DNA of 64,000 bases. Origin: Streptomyces sp. P3 (GTDB taxonomy: Bacteria; Actinomycetota; Actinomycetes; Streptomycetales; Streptomycetaceae). Below are positions 30,368 to 39,390 of this stretch, in pieces; the first letter of the stretch is position 1; every line of letters begins with the position of its first letter. The stretch is from contig NZ_CP028369.1 in the NCBI RefSeq assembly GCF_003032475.1, forward strand, positions 6,758,001-6,822,000. The letters are read 5' to 3'. Below the pieces are notes generated by a model that saw nothing but the letters and a program-made list of their open reading frames with translations, did not search any database and was not told where the DNA came from. Made by a program: the position numbers and the translations under genes.

Positions 30368-31606
30368 GTGGGCTCGGGAGGGCTGGAGCTGCCCCCTGGT
30401 GACGAGGGTCACGAGGGAGGCTCCGCAGACGTCCCGCCCGGCACGGTGTCCCTGGCCCGGCCGATGGACACGAACGCCATCGGACCGGAGCTGGACTGGG
30501 ACACCGAGGCCTGGCGGGAGGTGCGCACCCGCGCCCGGCGAGCCGGCCGGGCCTACATCTGGCTGAACCTCGTCGAGCAGCGGCTGCGCGCGGTCGTGGC
30601 CGCCGTGCTGCGCCCGATCTACGAACCCGTCCACGGCGACGAATGGGTGGTCGCCGCGGCCGGGCCGGCCGGCCAGGAATGGGTGCAGCGCGCCGTCGCG
30701 GTACGCGAAGTCAGCCGCCGCAAGGGCTACTTGCTCGACCCGGCCGACGACAACGTGATCTCCTTCCTCACCCTGCCCCAGCTGCGCGAGCTGATGGTGC
30801 AGCACTGGCCCTGCTTCGAGCCGTACCTCGACGACCGCCGCGACGTCGAACTCGCCCTGGACGAGCTGGAGGTGACCCGCAACGTCGTCTCCCGCAACCG
30901 CGCACTGTCCGAAGCCGTCCTGAACCAGGCCGAACGGGCCTCCGCGCGCCTGCTGGAGATGCTCGGCACCGGCGGCGACGTGCCCTCCGCGCGCCGGCTG
31001 CCCGTCGACGCCGTCGAGGACCTGGTCGGCGACCGGTACGCGGACGTGGTCGCCGTCCACTCCGACCGGGTGCGACTGCTGCGCCAGTTCCCCGCCGAGG
31101 ACATCTTCGACGGCTCCCGCCGGATCGACGCCATCGGCATCGGCCTCAACCTGCTGGTGCAGAACTTCTCCGGCCGCCGCCTGGTCCGCCTCGCCGAGGG
31201 CGGCGCCCGCGTCCGGCTGCTCTTCCTCAATCCCGCCTCCAGCGCCGTCAAGCGCCGTGAACGCGAACTCGGCATGAAGCGCGGCGAGCTGAGCCGGGCG
31301 GTGGAGATGAACATCCTGCACATGCGCCGGGTCCGCTCCCGGCTGCGCGATCCGGGCGCCTTCCAGATCCAGGTGTACGACGAGACGCCCCGCTTCACCG
31401 CCTACCTCGTCGACGGCGACGGCACCGACGGCATCGCGGTGATCCAGTCCTATCTGCGGCGCATGCGCGGCATGGAGGCGCCGGTGCTGGTGCTGAGGGG
31501 CGGCAGCCGGGTCGTCAAGCCGGGCGAGGTGGACGAATCGGGCCTCTTCCCGGCATACCGCGAGGAGTTCGAGCTGGCCTGGGCGGACTCGCGGCCGGTG
31601 TCCTGA
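30368..31606 (+). CDS. SAV2148-type HEPN domain protein
   Basis: A 412-residue cytoplasmic protein. Residues about 40-190 form a Swt1-like HEPN helical domain (AYIWLNLVEQRLRAVVAAVL to LDELEVTRNVVSRNRALSE). In RNase HEPN domains this end reads RNxxAH; here it is RNVVSRN, so the catalytic His is missing. Residues about 215-400 form a second domain (GIGLNLLVQNFSGRRLVRLA, VRLLFLNPASSAVKRRERE) resembling the PLD-like DUF5919 region. The GTG at 30368 is used, with AAGG upstream and the conserved start GSGGLELPPGDEGHEGG. Its role is unknown. A DEDDh exonuclease gene follows 108 bases later. Confidence 0.8.
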   Translation: MGSGGLELPPGDEGHEGGSADVPPGTVSLARPMDTNAIGPELDWDTEAWREVRTRARRAGRAYIWLNLVEQRLRAVVAAVLRPIYEPVHGDEWVVAAAGPAGQEWVQRAVAVREVSRRKGYLLDPADDNVISFLTLPQLRELMVQHWPCFEPYLDDRRDVELALDELEVTRNVVSRNRALSEAVLNQAERASARLLEMLGTGGDVPSARRLPVDAVEDLVGDRYADVVAVHSDRVRLLRQFPAEDIFDGSRRIDAIGIGLNLLVQNFSGRRLVRLAEGGARVRLLFLNPASSAVKRRERELGMKRGELSRAVEMNILHMRRVRSRLRDPGAFQIQVYDETPRFTAYLVDGDGTDGIAVIQSYLRRMRGMEAPVLVLRGGSRVVKPGEVDESGLFPAYREEFELAWADSRPVS

Positions 31607-31714
31607 AACGTCCGGTTCACCCCCAGGCAAGCGGAAGGCGCTCCTCTGATTGTCAGTGGCCCATGGGAAGGTGGGAACCACTGGGGGACGCACCACCGAG
31701 AAGGGGGGGCCGAC

Positions 31715-32440
31715 ATGGCCTGGCACCAGGAACTGCTGGTCGGCTTCGACCTGGAGACCACCGGGACGGACCCGCGCGAGGCGCGGATCGTCACGGCAGC
31801 CGTGATCGAGGTCAGGGACGGGCAGGTCCTCGGACATCGCGAGTGGCTGGCGGACCCGGGCGTGGAGATCCCGGCCGACGCGGTCGCGGTGCACGGGATC
31901 AGCAACGAGCGGGCGGCCGCCGACGGCGCTCCGGCCGACCGGGTCGCCGACGCGATAGCCGACGTCCTCGCGGGCTACTGGCGCACCGGGGTCCCGGTCG
32001 TCGCCTACAACGCCGCCTTCGACCTCACGCTGCTGTCGGCCGAACTGCGCCGCCACGGGCTGCCCTCGCTGCGCGAGCGCCTCGGCGACCTCGACCCCGC
32101 GCCGGTGGTCGACCCGTACACCATCGACCGCTCGGTCGACCGCTACCGGCGCGGCAAGCGCAACCTCGAAGCGGTCTGCGCCGAATACGGCGTCCGCCTC
32201 GACTCCGCGCACGACGCCTCCGCCGACGCCCTCGCCGCCGCCCGGCTGGCCGGGGCGATAGCGGCCCGCCACCCCAAGGTCGCCGGCCTCGGCCCGGCGG
32301 AGCTGCACCGCCGTCAGATCGACTGGTACGCCGAGTGGGCGGCCGACTTCCAGAGCTTCCTGCGCCGCAAGGGCGACGCGGAAGCGGTGGTGGACGGGTC
32401 CTGGCCGGTGCGGGAGCCGGCCGACAGCCCCAGCGTGTGA
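31715..32440 (+). CDS. DEDDh 3'-5' exonuclease (DnaQ/RNase T fold)
   Basis: A 241-residue exonuclease. All active-site residues are visible: Asp12 and Glu14 in GFDLETTG, Asp in AYNAAFDLTLL, and His and Asp in AHDASADALAA. It lacks a polymerase-binding tail typical of a replicative epsilon subunit, so it is a stand-alone nuclease for DNA or RNA ends. The ATG at 31715 follows GAAGGGGGGGCCGAC. It lies directly downstream of the HEPN gene on the same strand. Confidence 0.9.
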   Translation: MAWHQELLVGFDLETTGTDPREARIVTAAVIEVRDGQVLGHREWLADPGVEIPADAVAVHGISNERAAADGAPADRVADAIADVLAGYWRTGVPVVAYNAAFDLTLLSAELRRHGLPSLRERLGDLDPAPVVDPYTIDRSVDRYRRGKRNLEAVCAEYGVRLDSAHDASADALAAARLAGAIAARHPKVAGLGPAELHRRQIDWYAEWAADFQSFLRRKGDAEAVVDGSWPVREPADSPSV

Positions 32441-32545
32441 CACGCGGCCGGGCGGGCCTGCCGTGCCGCCGCGCTCACCGGGGGCGCCGGCGTCCCCGGT
32501 GGGGGAGCGTCCTCGGCGGGGCCTTGTTCCCGTCGGGCCGCCGCC

Positions 32546-33409
32546 TCAGAAGGGGTACCAGCGCACCGCCTCGTCCCCTTCGCGCAGCGACGCCACCCGG
32601 CGCCGGAACTCCGCCGCGGCCTCGGGGTTCGCCGGTGCGTGCTGGGCGACCCAGGCGCAGCTCGCCGTCTCGCGCGCGCCGCGCAGCACCGCACAGCCCT
32701 CCCACTCCCGCACGTCCCACCCGTAAGCCTCGGTGAAGACGTCATAGGCCTCGGCGGGCAGGCCGTACCGGTCGAGGGAGAGCGCCATGACGACGAGGTC
32801 GTGCTCGCGCAGATCGGCGGAGAAGGTCTCCAGGTCGACCAGGACCGGACCGCCGGGGCCGATGTGCACATTGCGCGCCAGCGCGTCGCCGTGGATCGGG
32901 CCGGGCCGCAGCCGCGGGGCGAGGGCTCGGGCGGCCTCGGCGAAGCCGTCGCGCCGCGCGCGCAGAAAGGCCGCGTCCGCCGGGTCGATCGCGTCGCCGG
33001 CGAGTCGCAGCCAGCGTTCGACCCCCGACAGCAGATCCCGCGGCGGCAGGGCGAAGGCGGGGGCGGGCAGGGCGTGCACCAGACGCAGCAGCGCGGCCAG
33101 GTCCCCTGGCCCGGCCGGCCGCACCGGGTCCGGCAGCCGGTGCCACACCGTCACCGGATGCCCCTCGACCAGCAGCGGCTTCGGCTCCGCCGACCGCACC
33201 GCCGGCACGCCCGCCTCGGCCAGCCAGGCCGCGACGTCCAGTTCGCGCCGGGCCCGTTCGAGGAGCTCGGCGTCCCGGCCCACCTTCACCGCCAGGCCGC
33301 CGGCGGCGAACACCGCGTTCTCCCCCAGTGCGAGCAGCCGCGCGTCCGCCGCCGGGCCGGGCAGCACACCCGCCGCGGCCAGTACGTCCCGCGCCCGCGC
33401 CTCGTCCAT
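32546..33409 (-). CDS. Aminoglycoside-phosphotransferase family protein (active-site intact)
   Basis: A 287-residue APH-fold small-molecule kinase. The Brenner motif IHGDALARNVHI (about residue 181) has the catalytic Asp and Asn, and the metal Asp is in VLVDLETFSADLREHDLVV. The N-terminal lobe holds the ATP Lys in GGLAVKVGRD. The ATG at 33409 follows GGAGG. It stands alone between the exonuclease and a glycosyltransferase remnant. Substrate unknown; resistance cannot be inferred. Confidence 0.85.
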   Translation of the reverse strand: MDEARARDVLAAAGVLPGPAADARLLALGENAVFAAGGLAVKVGRDAELLERARRELDVAAWLAEAGVPAVRSAEPKPLLVEGHPVTVWHRLPDPVRPAGPGDLAALLRLVHALPAPAFALPPRDLLSGVERWLRLAGDAIDPADAAFLRARRDGFAEAARALAPRLRPGPIHGDALARNVHIGPGGPVLVDLETFSADLREHDLVVMALSLDRYGLPAEAYDVFTEAYGWDVREWEGCAVLRGARETASCAWVAQHAPANPEAAAEFRRRVASLREGDEAVRWYPF

Positions 33410-33499
33410 CGTCCGCCTCCGTGTCGCCACCCGCCAGGCCCGCCGGCGGCGTGATCCGGCCGCCGACGGCCAGTCTCGCATCCGGGCGGCCAGGCGCCG

Positions 33500-33880
33500 G
33501 CCGTGCTGGGCGAGGTGCCGGACTCCGTCGAGGTGCGGTCCCGGATACCGCAGCCGGCGGTACTGAGGCAGGCCGACCTCTTCGTCACCCACGCGGGCGC
33601 CGGCGGCGGCCGGGAGGGGCCGGCCACGCCGGTGATCGCCGTACCGCAGGCCGTGGGCCGGTCCGGCAGAGCGGACATCCTCCGGGAGCACGGCGTGGCC
33701 CGGCGGACCGGCCCGGCGGACACCAAGGCCGGGGCCCTGCGCGAGGCCGCCCTCGCGCTCGTCGGCGATCCCGCAGTGGCCCGCCGGCTCCGGGCGGTCC
33801 AGGCGGAGACGGCGGCCGAAGGCGGCACACCACGGGCGGCGGACCTCGTCGAGGCCGAACCCGCCAGGACGCGCGGCTGA
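33500..33880 (+). pseudogene. C-terminal remnant of a macrolide-type glycosyltransferase
   Basis: About 126 codons correspond to the nucleotide-sugar-binding C-terminal domain of MGT/GT1 glycosyltransferases: [50 protein letters not shown] and [14 protein letters not shown]. The N-terminal acceptor domain (about 270 residues) is absent, and two residues are missing from the sugar-nucleotide loop. The preceding 90 bases (33410-33499) show no further homology. It is a truncated gene, probably from an old deletion. Confidence 0.75.
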
Positions 33881-33894
33881 ACCCGACACCGGGA

Positions 33895-33930
33895 AGGGCC
33901 CGTCGACTCCCGGGGAAGTCAACGGGCCCT
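33895..33930. terminator. Bidirectional terminator
   Basis: AGGGCCCGTCGACT (33895-33908) pairs with 33917-33930 (one mismatch) around an 8-base loop. It lies between the glycosyltransferase remnant and the MMPL gene stop (33965) and can serve both strands. Confidence 0.8.
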
Positions 33931-33964
33931 CAGGACGACCGCCTTGCGGGGATACCCCGGGGCG

Positions 33965-36232
33965 TCAGACCCCCACCGGCCGGCCCTCGTCGTCCCGCGC
34001 CACCGGCGCGACCGGCTGCGGCGACTCGTCGTGCGTGAGGTCCGGCAGCCAGTGCAGCCACTTCGGCAGGTACCAGTTGCGCTCACCGAGCAGCGCCATC
34101 ACGGCAGGCAGCAGCACACCGCGGATGATCGTCGCGTCGATCAGGACCGCCGCCGCGAGGCCCACGCCCATCTGCTTCATCGACTGCATGGACAGCGTGC
34201 CGAAGATCGCGAACACGGCGACCATGATGACGGCGGCGCTGGTGACCACGCCCGCCGTGGTGACCACACCGTGCTCGATCGCCTCGTTCGTCGTACGCCC
34301 CCGCAACCGCGCCTCGCGGATCCGGGAGACGACGAACACGTGGTAGTCCATCGACAGACCGAACAGGATCACGAACAGGAACAGCGGCAGCCAGGTGATG
34401 ATCGCGCCGACGCCCTCCGCGCCCACCAGCGACGCGCCCCAGCCGTGCTGGAACACCGCGACGAGGATGCCGTACGCCGCGCCCACCGAAAGCAGGTTGA
34501 GCACGATCGAGGTGATCGCGACCGTCAGCGAGCGGAACGACAGCAGCATCAGCAGGAAGGCGAAGACCACCACGAACGCGAAGACCGGGGCGACCGCTCC
34601 GGCCAACTGGTCGTTGAAGTCCTGCGAACCGGCCACCTGCCCGGTGATCGGCGCCTGGACGCCGTCCACCGTGCCGAGCGTGGCGGGCCGCACCTCGTCG
34701 CGCAGCTTCGCCAGGCTCGCACCCGCCTTGTCCAGGTCGGAGCCGCCGACCAGCGGCACGTACACGTAGGCGACGTTCTGCGCGTCGTGCAGCTTGATCT
34801 CGACCGGCCCCCGGGAGGCGCCCGAACTCACGGCCTGCTCCTTGAACGCCTGGAGCGCGGCCTTCACGTCGGCGGAGTTGATGTCGTCCGCCTTGACGAT
34901 CACCTCGGCCGGCTCGGAGCCGCCCGGGAAGGCGTCGTTGACCCGGTTGTACGTCTGCACGATGGGCAGCGAGTCGCCGAACTCCTGGTCCAGGGTGAGG
35001 TTCTGGGTCTTCATGCCGACCGCCGGAGCGGCGATCGCGAGCAGCGCGCCGGCCGCCACGACCAGCGAGACGCCGGGCCTGGCGAGGACGACCTTCAGCA
35101 CGGCGCTCCAGAACCGGCTGCCCTGCGCGGCACGGCCGCCGTCGCCCTTCTTGCGGCGCTTGTCGGGGTGCAGGAACGGGATCCGGCCCTTCTCCACCCG
35201 GTGGCCGAGCAGCGAGAGAAGCGCCGGCAGCACGGTCACCGAACCGACCATGGCGACCGCGACCACCATCAGAGAGGCAAGACCCATCGCCTCGAACGTG
35301 GCGAGACCCGTGAACAGCATGCCCGCCATCGCCACGCACACGGTGACACCGGAGACGATCACGGCACGGCCGCTGGTCGCCGCGGCGATCCGGAGAGCGG
35401 TTTGCGGATCATGTCCCGCGGCCCGCTCCTCGCGCTCCCGGCGGAGGTAGAACAGGCAGTAGTCGACGCCCACGGCCAGACCGACCAGCAGCATCACCGA
35501 ACTCGCGGTGTCGTCCATCGGCTGGAAGTGGCTGACGATGCTCATCAGACCCATCGTCGCCATGATCGCCGTGACCGCGAGGGCCACCGGCAGCAGCGCC
35601 GCCACCAGCGCGCCGAAGGCGATCAGCAGGATGCCCAGTGCCACCGGCACCGCGGAGTACTCGGCCTGCTGGAAGTCGTCGCCGAACGCGTCGTCGAACG
35701 TCTTCATCATGCTGGCTCCGCCGATCTCCTCGATCCGCACCGAGGAGTGCTCCTTCTGCACGCCGGCGACGGCGTCGAGAACCGGCTCGACCCGCTCGCC
35801 CGCGGTGTCGGAGTCACCGCGCATGTCGAACTGCACCAGCGCGCTGCGGCCGTCCTTGGAGATCGTCCGCGTGTCGTAGGGCGAGGTCACGTCGGTGACC
35901 GCACCCGTCTTGCCGACGGCCGCGACGACCGCGGTGACGGCGGCCTTGAACTCGGGGTCGGTGGCCTTGAGGGAGCCGCTCTTCGCCTGGATGAGCACGG
36001 TCTCGCCGGCCGGCTCCTCGATGCCGGCGTCCTCGATGATCCTGGCGGCCGTGTGGGTCTCGCCCCCGAGCTGGTCGCTCTCCTTGACCTCGACCGTGCC
36101 GGCCGCCGAGCCGATCCCCATGGCCAGGACGACGAACAGCACCCAGATGCCCACGGCGGCCCATCGGTGCCGGGCGCTCCAGCCGCCGGCCCGCGCGGCG
36201 AAGCCCCGCACCCTTGTATCTCCGTTCCCCAT
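33965..36232 (-). CDS. MMPL family RND-type transporter
   Basis: A 755-residue inner-membrane exporter. Membrane helix 1 (WAAVGIWVLFVVLAMGIGSAA, about 25-45) is followed by a large extracytoplasmic loop, five helices (about 180-380, with VGLAVGVDYCLFYL holding the Asp-Tyr proton relay), a cytoplasmic region, then a second repeat of loop and helices (FGLSMDYHVFVVSRIREA near 640). MMPL proteins export lipids, siderophores or drugs; the substrate is unknown. The ATG follows GAGGGCAGG. A dyad 45-62 bases upstream suggests a local repressor, but no TetR gene is adjacent. Confidence 0.9.
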   Translation of the reverse strand: MGNGDTRVRGFAARAGGWSARHRWAAVGIWVLFVVLAMGIGSAAGTVEVKESDQLGGETHTAARIIEDAGIEEPAGETVLIQAKSGSLKATDPEFKAAVTAVVAAVGKTGAVTDVTSPYDTRTISKDGRSALVQFDMRGDSDTAGERVEPVLDAVAGVQKEHSSVRIEEIGGASMMKTFDDAFGDDFQQAEYSAVPVALGILLIAFGALVAALLPVALAVTAIMATMGLMSIVSHFQPMDDTASSVMLLVGLAVGVDYCLFYLRREREERAAGHDPQTALRIAAATSGRAVIVSGVTVCVAMAGMLFTGLATFEAMGLASLMVVAVAMVGSVTVLPALLSLLGHRVEKGRIPFLHPDKRRKKGDGGRAAQGSRFWSAVLKVVLARPGVSLVVAAGALLAIAAPAVGMKTQNLTLDQEFGDSLPIVQTYNRVNDAFPGGSEPAEVIVKADDINSADVKAALQAFKEQAVSSGASRGPVEIKLHDAQNVAYVYVPLVGGSDLDKAGASLAKLRDEVRPATLGTVDGVQAPITGQVAGSQDFNDQLAGAVAPVFAFVVVFAFLLMLLSFRSLTVAITSIVLNLLSVGAAYGILVAVFQHGWGASLVGAEGVGAIITWLPLFLFVILFGLSMDYHVFVVSRIREARLRGRTTNEAIEHGVVTTAGVVTSAAVIMVAVFAIFGTLSMQSMKQMGVGLAAAVLIDATIIRGVLLPAVMALLGERNWYLPKWLHWLPDLTHDESPQPVAPVARDDEGRPVGV

Positions 36233-36276
36233 GACGGGCCTGCCCTCTTGTGATGCGGTGGAAGCCCCCTGCCGCC

Positions 36277-36294
36277 ACCTTCCGATTCGAAGGT
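36277..36294 (-). promoter_or_regulatory. Dyad upstream of the MMPL gene
   Basis: ACCTTC-N6-GAAGGT is a perfect 6-bp inverted repeat 45 bases upstream of the MMPL ATG. Otherwise the 394-base divergent interval (36233-36626) holds no gene; the part near 36440-36520 is less GC-rich. Confidence 0.35.
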
Positions 36295-36626
36295 ATGGCC
36301 TGGATAAAGCCGTCTCGTCGTGCTGCCCGGTGACGTGCCGGGCACGCGGGTCCTCCCCTCGGACCGCGCCGTCTCACCGCTGGGTAGGACAGTGACCCCT
36401 TACACCTATCCGCGGATCTCGGGGACGGCGATCAGGGTGCAGTCGCCGGTGAAACCCCGGATGTGTCGTTTCGAAAGTTTGCACAACACGTCACAGGCCT
36501 GTGGAGAAGTCCGTCAGAGGTTGCTCCGCGGCCCGTCGATCGGCAAGAGTTTCGCCCTGGCCCCTCGTCGGGCCGCGGCCGTCGTGCTCACCCCCACGGG
36601 GCACGGCGGCCACCTAGGCTGAGCAG

Positions 36627-37175
36627 ATGACGACGACGTACGCGGCCCTGCTGCGCGGCATCAACGTGGGCGGCAACCGGAAGCTCCCCATGGCCGAACT
36701 GCGCACCCTGATCGAGGAGCTCGGCCACGGCGACGTGCGCACCTACCTCCAGAGCGGCCAGGCCGTCTTCTCCAGCGCCCACGGCGACGAGGAGAGCCTC
36801 GCCGCCGCACTTACGGCGGCGATCGAGAAACGCTTCGGCTTCACCGTGGGCGTGATCGTGCGCGACCACGCCTATCTGCGCGAGGTCGCCGACGCCTGCC
36901 CGTTCCCGGCCGCCGACCTGGAGGCCAAGCAGCTCCACGCCACCTACTTCTCCGGACCCGTCGACGAGGAGCGCTTCGCCGGTATCGACCGCGCCGCCCA
37001 CCTCCCCGAGGACTTCCGCCTCGGCGACCGCGTCCTGTACCTGTACGCCCCCGACGGCCTCGGCCGCTCCAGACTCGCCGAGCAGTTGGGAAGGCCGCGC
37101 GTGAACAAGGGGCTGATCGCCACCACCCGCAACTGGAACACCGTCCTCAAGCTGGTGGAGATGACCCGGCCGTGA
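36627..37175 (+). CDS. DUF1697 family protein
   Basis: A 182-residue cytoplasmic protein that matches DUF1697 throughout: YAALLRGINVGGNRKLPMAEL (start), YLQSGQAVFSS, and VNKGLIATTRNWNTVLKLVEM at the end. The family is widespread and uncharacterised. It stands alone. Confidence 0.88.
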   Translation: MTTTYAALLRGINVGGNRKLPMAELRTLIEELGHGDVRTYLQSGQAVFSSAHGDEESLAAALTAAIEKRFGFTVGVIVRDHAYLREVADACPFPAADLEAKQLHATYFSGPVDEERFAGIDRAAHLPEDFRLGDRVLYLYAPDGLGRSRLAEQLGRPRVNKGLIATTRNWNTVLKLVEMTRP

Positions 37176-37282
37176 CCCGGCGCCGACGGCGGCCGTAGCC
37201 GGACGGGACAGGGGCGGCGACGCCTGCGCCTCCCCGGCCGCACCGGCACGGGCTCGGCCCGCGTCCGGGCGGTGCCCTGCGT

Positions 37283-37356
37283 ATACCGGGCTCGCATCCG
37301 GCGCCGGGTCGGGTTCGCGTGGCGCGTACCGGGCTCGCGCCCGGCGCGGGCCGGGT
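37283..37356. repeat. Imperfect 30-bp direct repeat
   Basis: TACCGGGCTCGC at 37283 and again at 37327, each followed by a similar CCGGCGC-rich segment, gives two copies about 30 bases long and 44 bases apart. It lies in the 467-base interval between the DUF1697 and ketopantoate-reductase-like genes. Confidence 0.5.
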
Positions 37357-37574
37357 CACCGAAACGCGTGGACGCCCAGGGGCAGGCCGTGCGAGGGCGC
37401 GCTGTGGCCGTGGCCGTGGCCGTGGCCGTGGCGATGGTGGTGATGGTGGTGGTCACGGTGGGTGTTCCGCTCGTCGAGCACCGTCCGGCGTCGTTCGCGG
37501 CCCGGCCGCAGGCGCCGGCGCGGTCGGGGTGTGCGGCGTCCGCGACCGTCCCGCTCCACCCGGGCCTTGACCAC
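37356..37574 (-). CDS. Possible small His-rich protein
   Basis: A 72-codon frame from GTG 37574. The N-terminal half is Arg-rich; the C-terminal half has six consecutive His then RHGHGHGHGHSAPSHG, like nickel or zinc storage tails. Third-position GC is high, but no clear ribosome site is seen. The DNA is a simple repeat (GTGGCC and GTGGTG units on the plus strand), so the His run may be a by-product. It is divergent from the gene at 37643. Confidence 0.25.
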   Translation of the reverse strand: MVKARVERDGRGRRTPRPRRRLRPGRERRRTVLDERNTHRDHHHHHHRHGHGHGHGHSAPSHGLPLGVHAFR

Positions 37575-37642
37575 CGCCCGTCGCCACGCCCGTGCCGACC
37601 GATCCCGCCCGCGTTCCCGGACAACTGTGCGAGGCTCGACCC

Positions 37643-38686
37643 ATGCGCTACGTCATCATCGGGGCAGGGGCGGTCGGGGGCACGATCGCAGGACGGCTGG
37701 CGGAGGCCGGGCAGCAGGTCGTGCTGGTCGCGCGCGGCGCGCACCGGGCGGCGCTCGCGGAGCACGGACTGCGGCTGCGCGTCCCGCAGGGCCTGCTGAC
37801 GTTCCGGCTGCCCGTGGTCGAGAGCCCGGCCGAGGTCGGCACACTGCGCGCCGACGACGTCCTCGTCCTCGCCGTCAAGACCCAGGACGCCGAGTCGGCC
37901 CTGCGCACGTGGGGCCCGGCACCGGTCGAGGGCGGCGGCACCGCGGCCGAGCGGCTGCCGTTGTTCTGCGCGCAGAACGGCGTGGAGGGCCCACGACTGG
38001 CCCTGCGCCGCTTCCGGCACGTCTACGGCGTGTGCGTCTGGCTGCCGTCCACCCACGTCGACCCCGGCGTCGTCGCCGCCGCGGGCACCCCGCTCACCGG
38101 CATCCTGCACCTCGGCCGCCATCCGCACGGCGCCGACGACACCGTCCGCCGTGTCGCCGCCGACCTGGAGAAGGCACGCTTCGAGGCGCCCGTCGTACCG
38201 GACGTCTCCCGGTGGCAGTACGCCAAACTCCTGTCCAACCTCGGCAACGCCCTGGAAGCGGTGAGCGGGCCGGCCGCCGACCCCCGCGCCGAGGCGCTGT
38301 ACGCGCGCGTACGCGCCGAGGGCGAGAGCGTGCTGCGCGCCGCCGGCATCCCCTACGTGAGCACCGGGGAACAGCGGGCCGCACGCGGCGACAAGATCAC
38401 CCTCGTCCCGCTCGACGACGCCCCGCGCGGCGGCGGCTCCTCCTGGCAGTCCCTCAGCCGCGGCACCGGGACCATCGAGGCCGACCACCTCAACGGCGAG
38501 ATCGTGCTCCTCGGCCGCCTCAACGGCGTGCCCACCCCGCTGAACGAGTTGCTGCAACGGCTTGCCAACGAGTTCGCCCGGGAGCGTCGGGAGCCCGGTT
38601 CCCTGCCGCTGCCGGACCTGCTCCGGCTGGCCGACGACGCTGTCGCGTTTCTTCAAGATTCCCGGGGACCCCGCTCCGTAGCGTGA
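37643..38686 (+). CDS. Ketopantoate reductase family oxidoreductase (ApbA/PanE)
   Basis: A 347-residue NADP-dependent dehydrogenase. The Rossmann motif GAGAVGG is at residues 7-13 (MRYVIIGAGAVGGTIAG), VLVLAVKTQDAESAL forms the central strand, and the catalytic Lys is in WQYAKLLSNLGNALEA. The C-terminal helical domain is present (GRLNGVPTPLNELLQRLANE). It could reduce ketopantoate for pantothenate or another 2-keto acid; many actinobacterial paralogues are unassigned. The stop overlaps a GTG in frame with the next gene, so the two may be coupled. Confidence 0.85.
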   Translation: MRYVIIGAGAVGGTIAGRLAEAGQQVVLVARGAHRAALAEHGLRLRVPQGLLTFRLPVVESPAEVGTLRADDVLVLAVKTQDAESALRTWGPAPVEGGGTAAERLPLFCAQNGVEGPRLALRRFRHVYGVCVWLPSTHVDPGVVAAAGTPLTGILHLGRHPHGADDTVRRVAADLEKARFEAPVVPDVSRWQYAKLLSNLGNALEAVSGPAADPRAEALYARVRAEGESVLRAAGIPYVSTGEQRAARGDKITLVPLDDAPRGGGSSWQSLSRGTGTIEADHLNGEIVLLGRLNGVPTPLNELLQRLANEFARERREPGSLPLPDLLRLADDAVAFLQDSRGPRSVA

Positions 38687-38691
38687 GCGGC

Positions 38692-39291
38692 ATGCAGCAC
38701 GACGAGACCCACCGGTACCTGTCCGAATGCGCCGCCGAGGCGTCGCGCGTCGCCCGCGGCGTCCCCGCGGAACGGCTGGACGACCCCACGCACTGCCCCG
38801 GTTGGACCCTGCGCACCCTGGTCGACCACTGGGTCCTCTACACCTCCCACGGCCTCGAGCACCGCGCCCTGCGCAAGCCGCTGCCCGACGAACTGACCGG
38901 CCGCGACTTCACCGCCGACCCGCACTGGGCGACGGCGTACGCCGAGCAGCTCGAGCGGGCCGTCGCCGCGTGGGCCGACCCGGCTGTGTGGGAGGGCGAG
39001 ATCGACCTCGGGTCGGCCGCGATGCCCGCCGCCGAGGTGGCCTCGCTGATCCTCAAGGAGACCGCGGTGCACGGATGGGACGTCGCGGTCGCCACCGGCC
39101 AGGAGTTCCGCATCTGCGACGACGCGGCCCGGTCCGTCCTCGGCGTCGTCGAACGGCACGGGGACCTCTACCGCCGCTACGACGGCTTCGCGCAGGCGGT
39201 GCCGGTGGCGCAGGACGCGCCGGTGTTCGAGCGGGCGCTCGCGGCGAGCGGCCGCGACCCGCGCCGGGGCGCCGTCCGACCGCGAGGCTGA
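38692..39291 (+). CDS. TIGR03086 / maleylpyruvate-isomerase-type mycothiol-dependent fold protein
   Basis: A 199-residue DinB-like helical protein. CPGWTLRTLVDHWV near residue 31 and TAVHGWDVAVATGQEF near residue 124 carry the His residues that bind metal in this family. Such proteins may be mycothiol S-transferases. The start ATG 38692 is used; a GTG at 38683 that overlaps the upstream stop (GTGA) is an alternative. Confidence 0.8.
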   Translation: MQHDETHRYLSECAAEASRVARGVPAERLDDPTHCPGWTLRTLVDHWVLYTSHGLEHRALRKPLPDELTGRDFTADPHWATAYAEQLERAVAAWADPAVWEGEIDLGSAAMPAAEVASLILKETAVHGWDVAVATGQEFRICDDAARSVLGVVERHGDLYRRYDGFAQAVPVAQDAPVFERALAASGRDPRRGAVRPRG

Positions 39292-39390
39292 CGGCCGGTC
39301 CGTGCCGTCGGCTCGCGGCGCGCGTGGCCGGGAGGCCTGGGCTGCGGTGGTTGCCCGGGGGAAGGCTGACGGCCGGTTCGTCCCCTCGGC
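39286..39390. repeat. 27-bp imperfect direct repeat around a stop codon
   Basis: GGCTGACGGCCGGTCCGT at 39286 recurs at 39364 with few changes. The first copy contains the stop of the TIGR03086 gene. The interval 39292-39648 holds no gene I can support. Confidence 0.5.
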
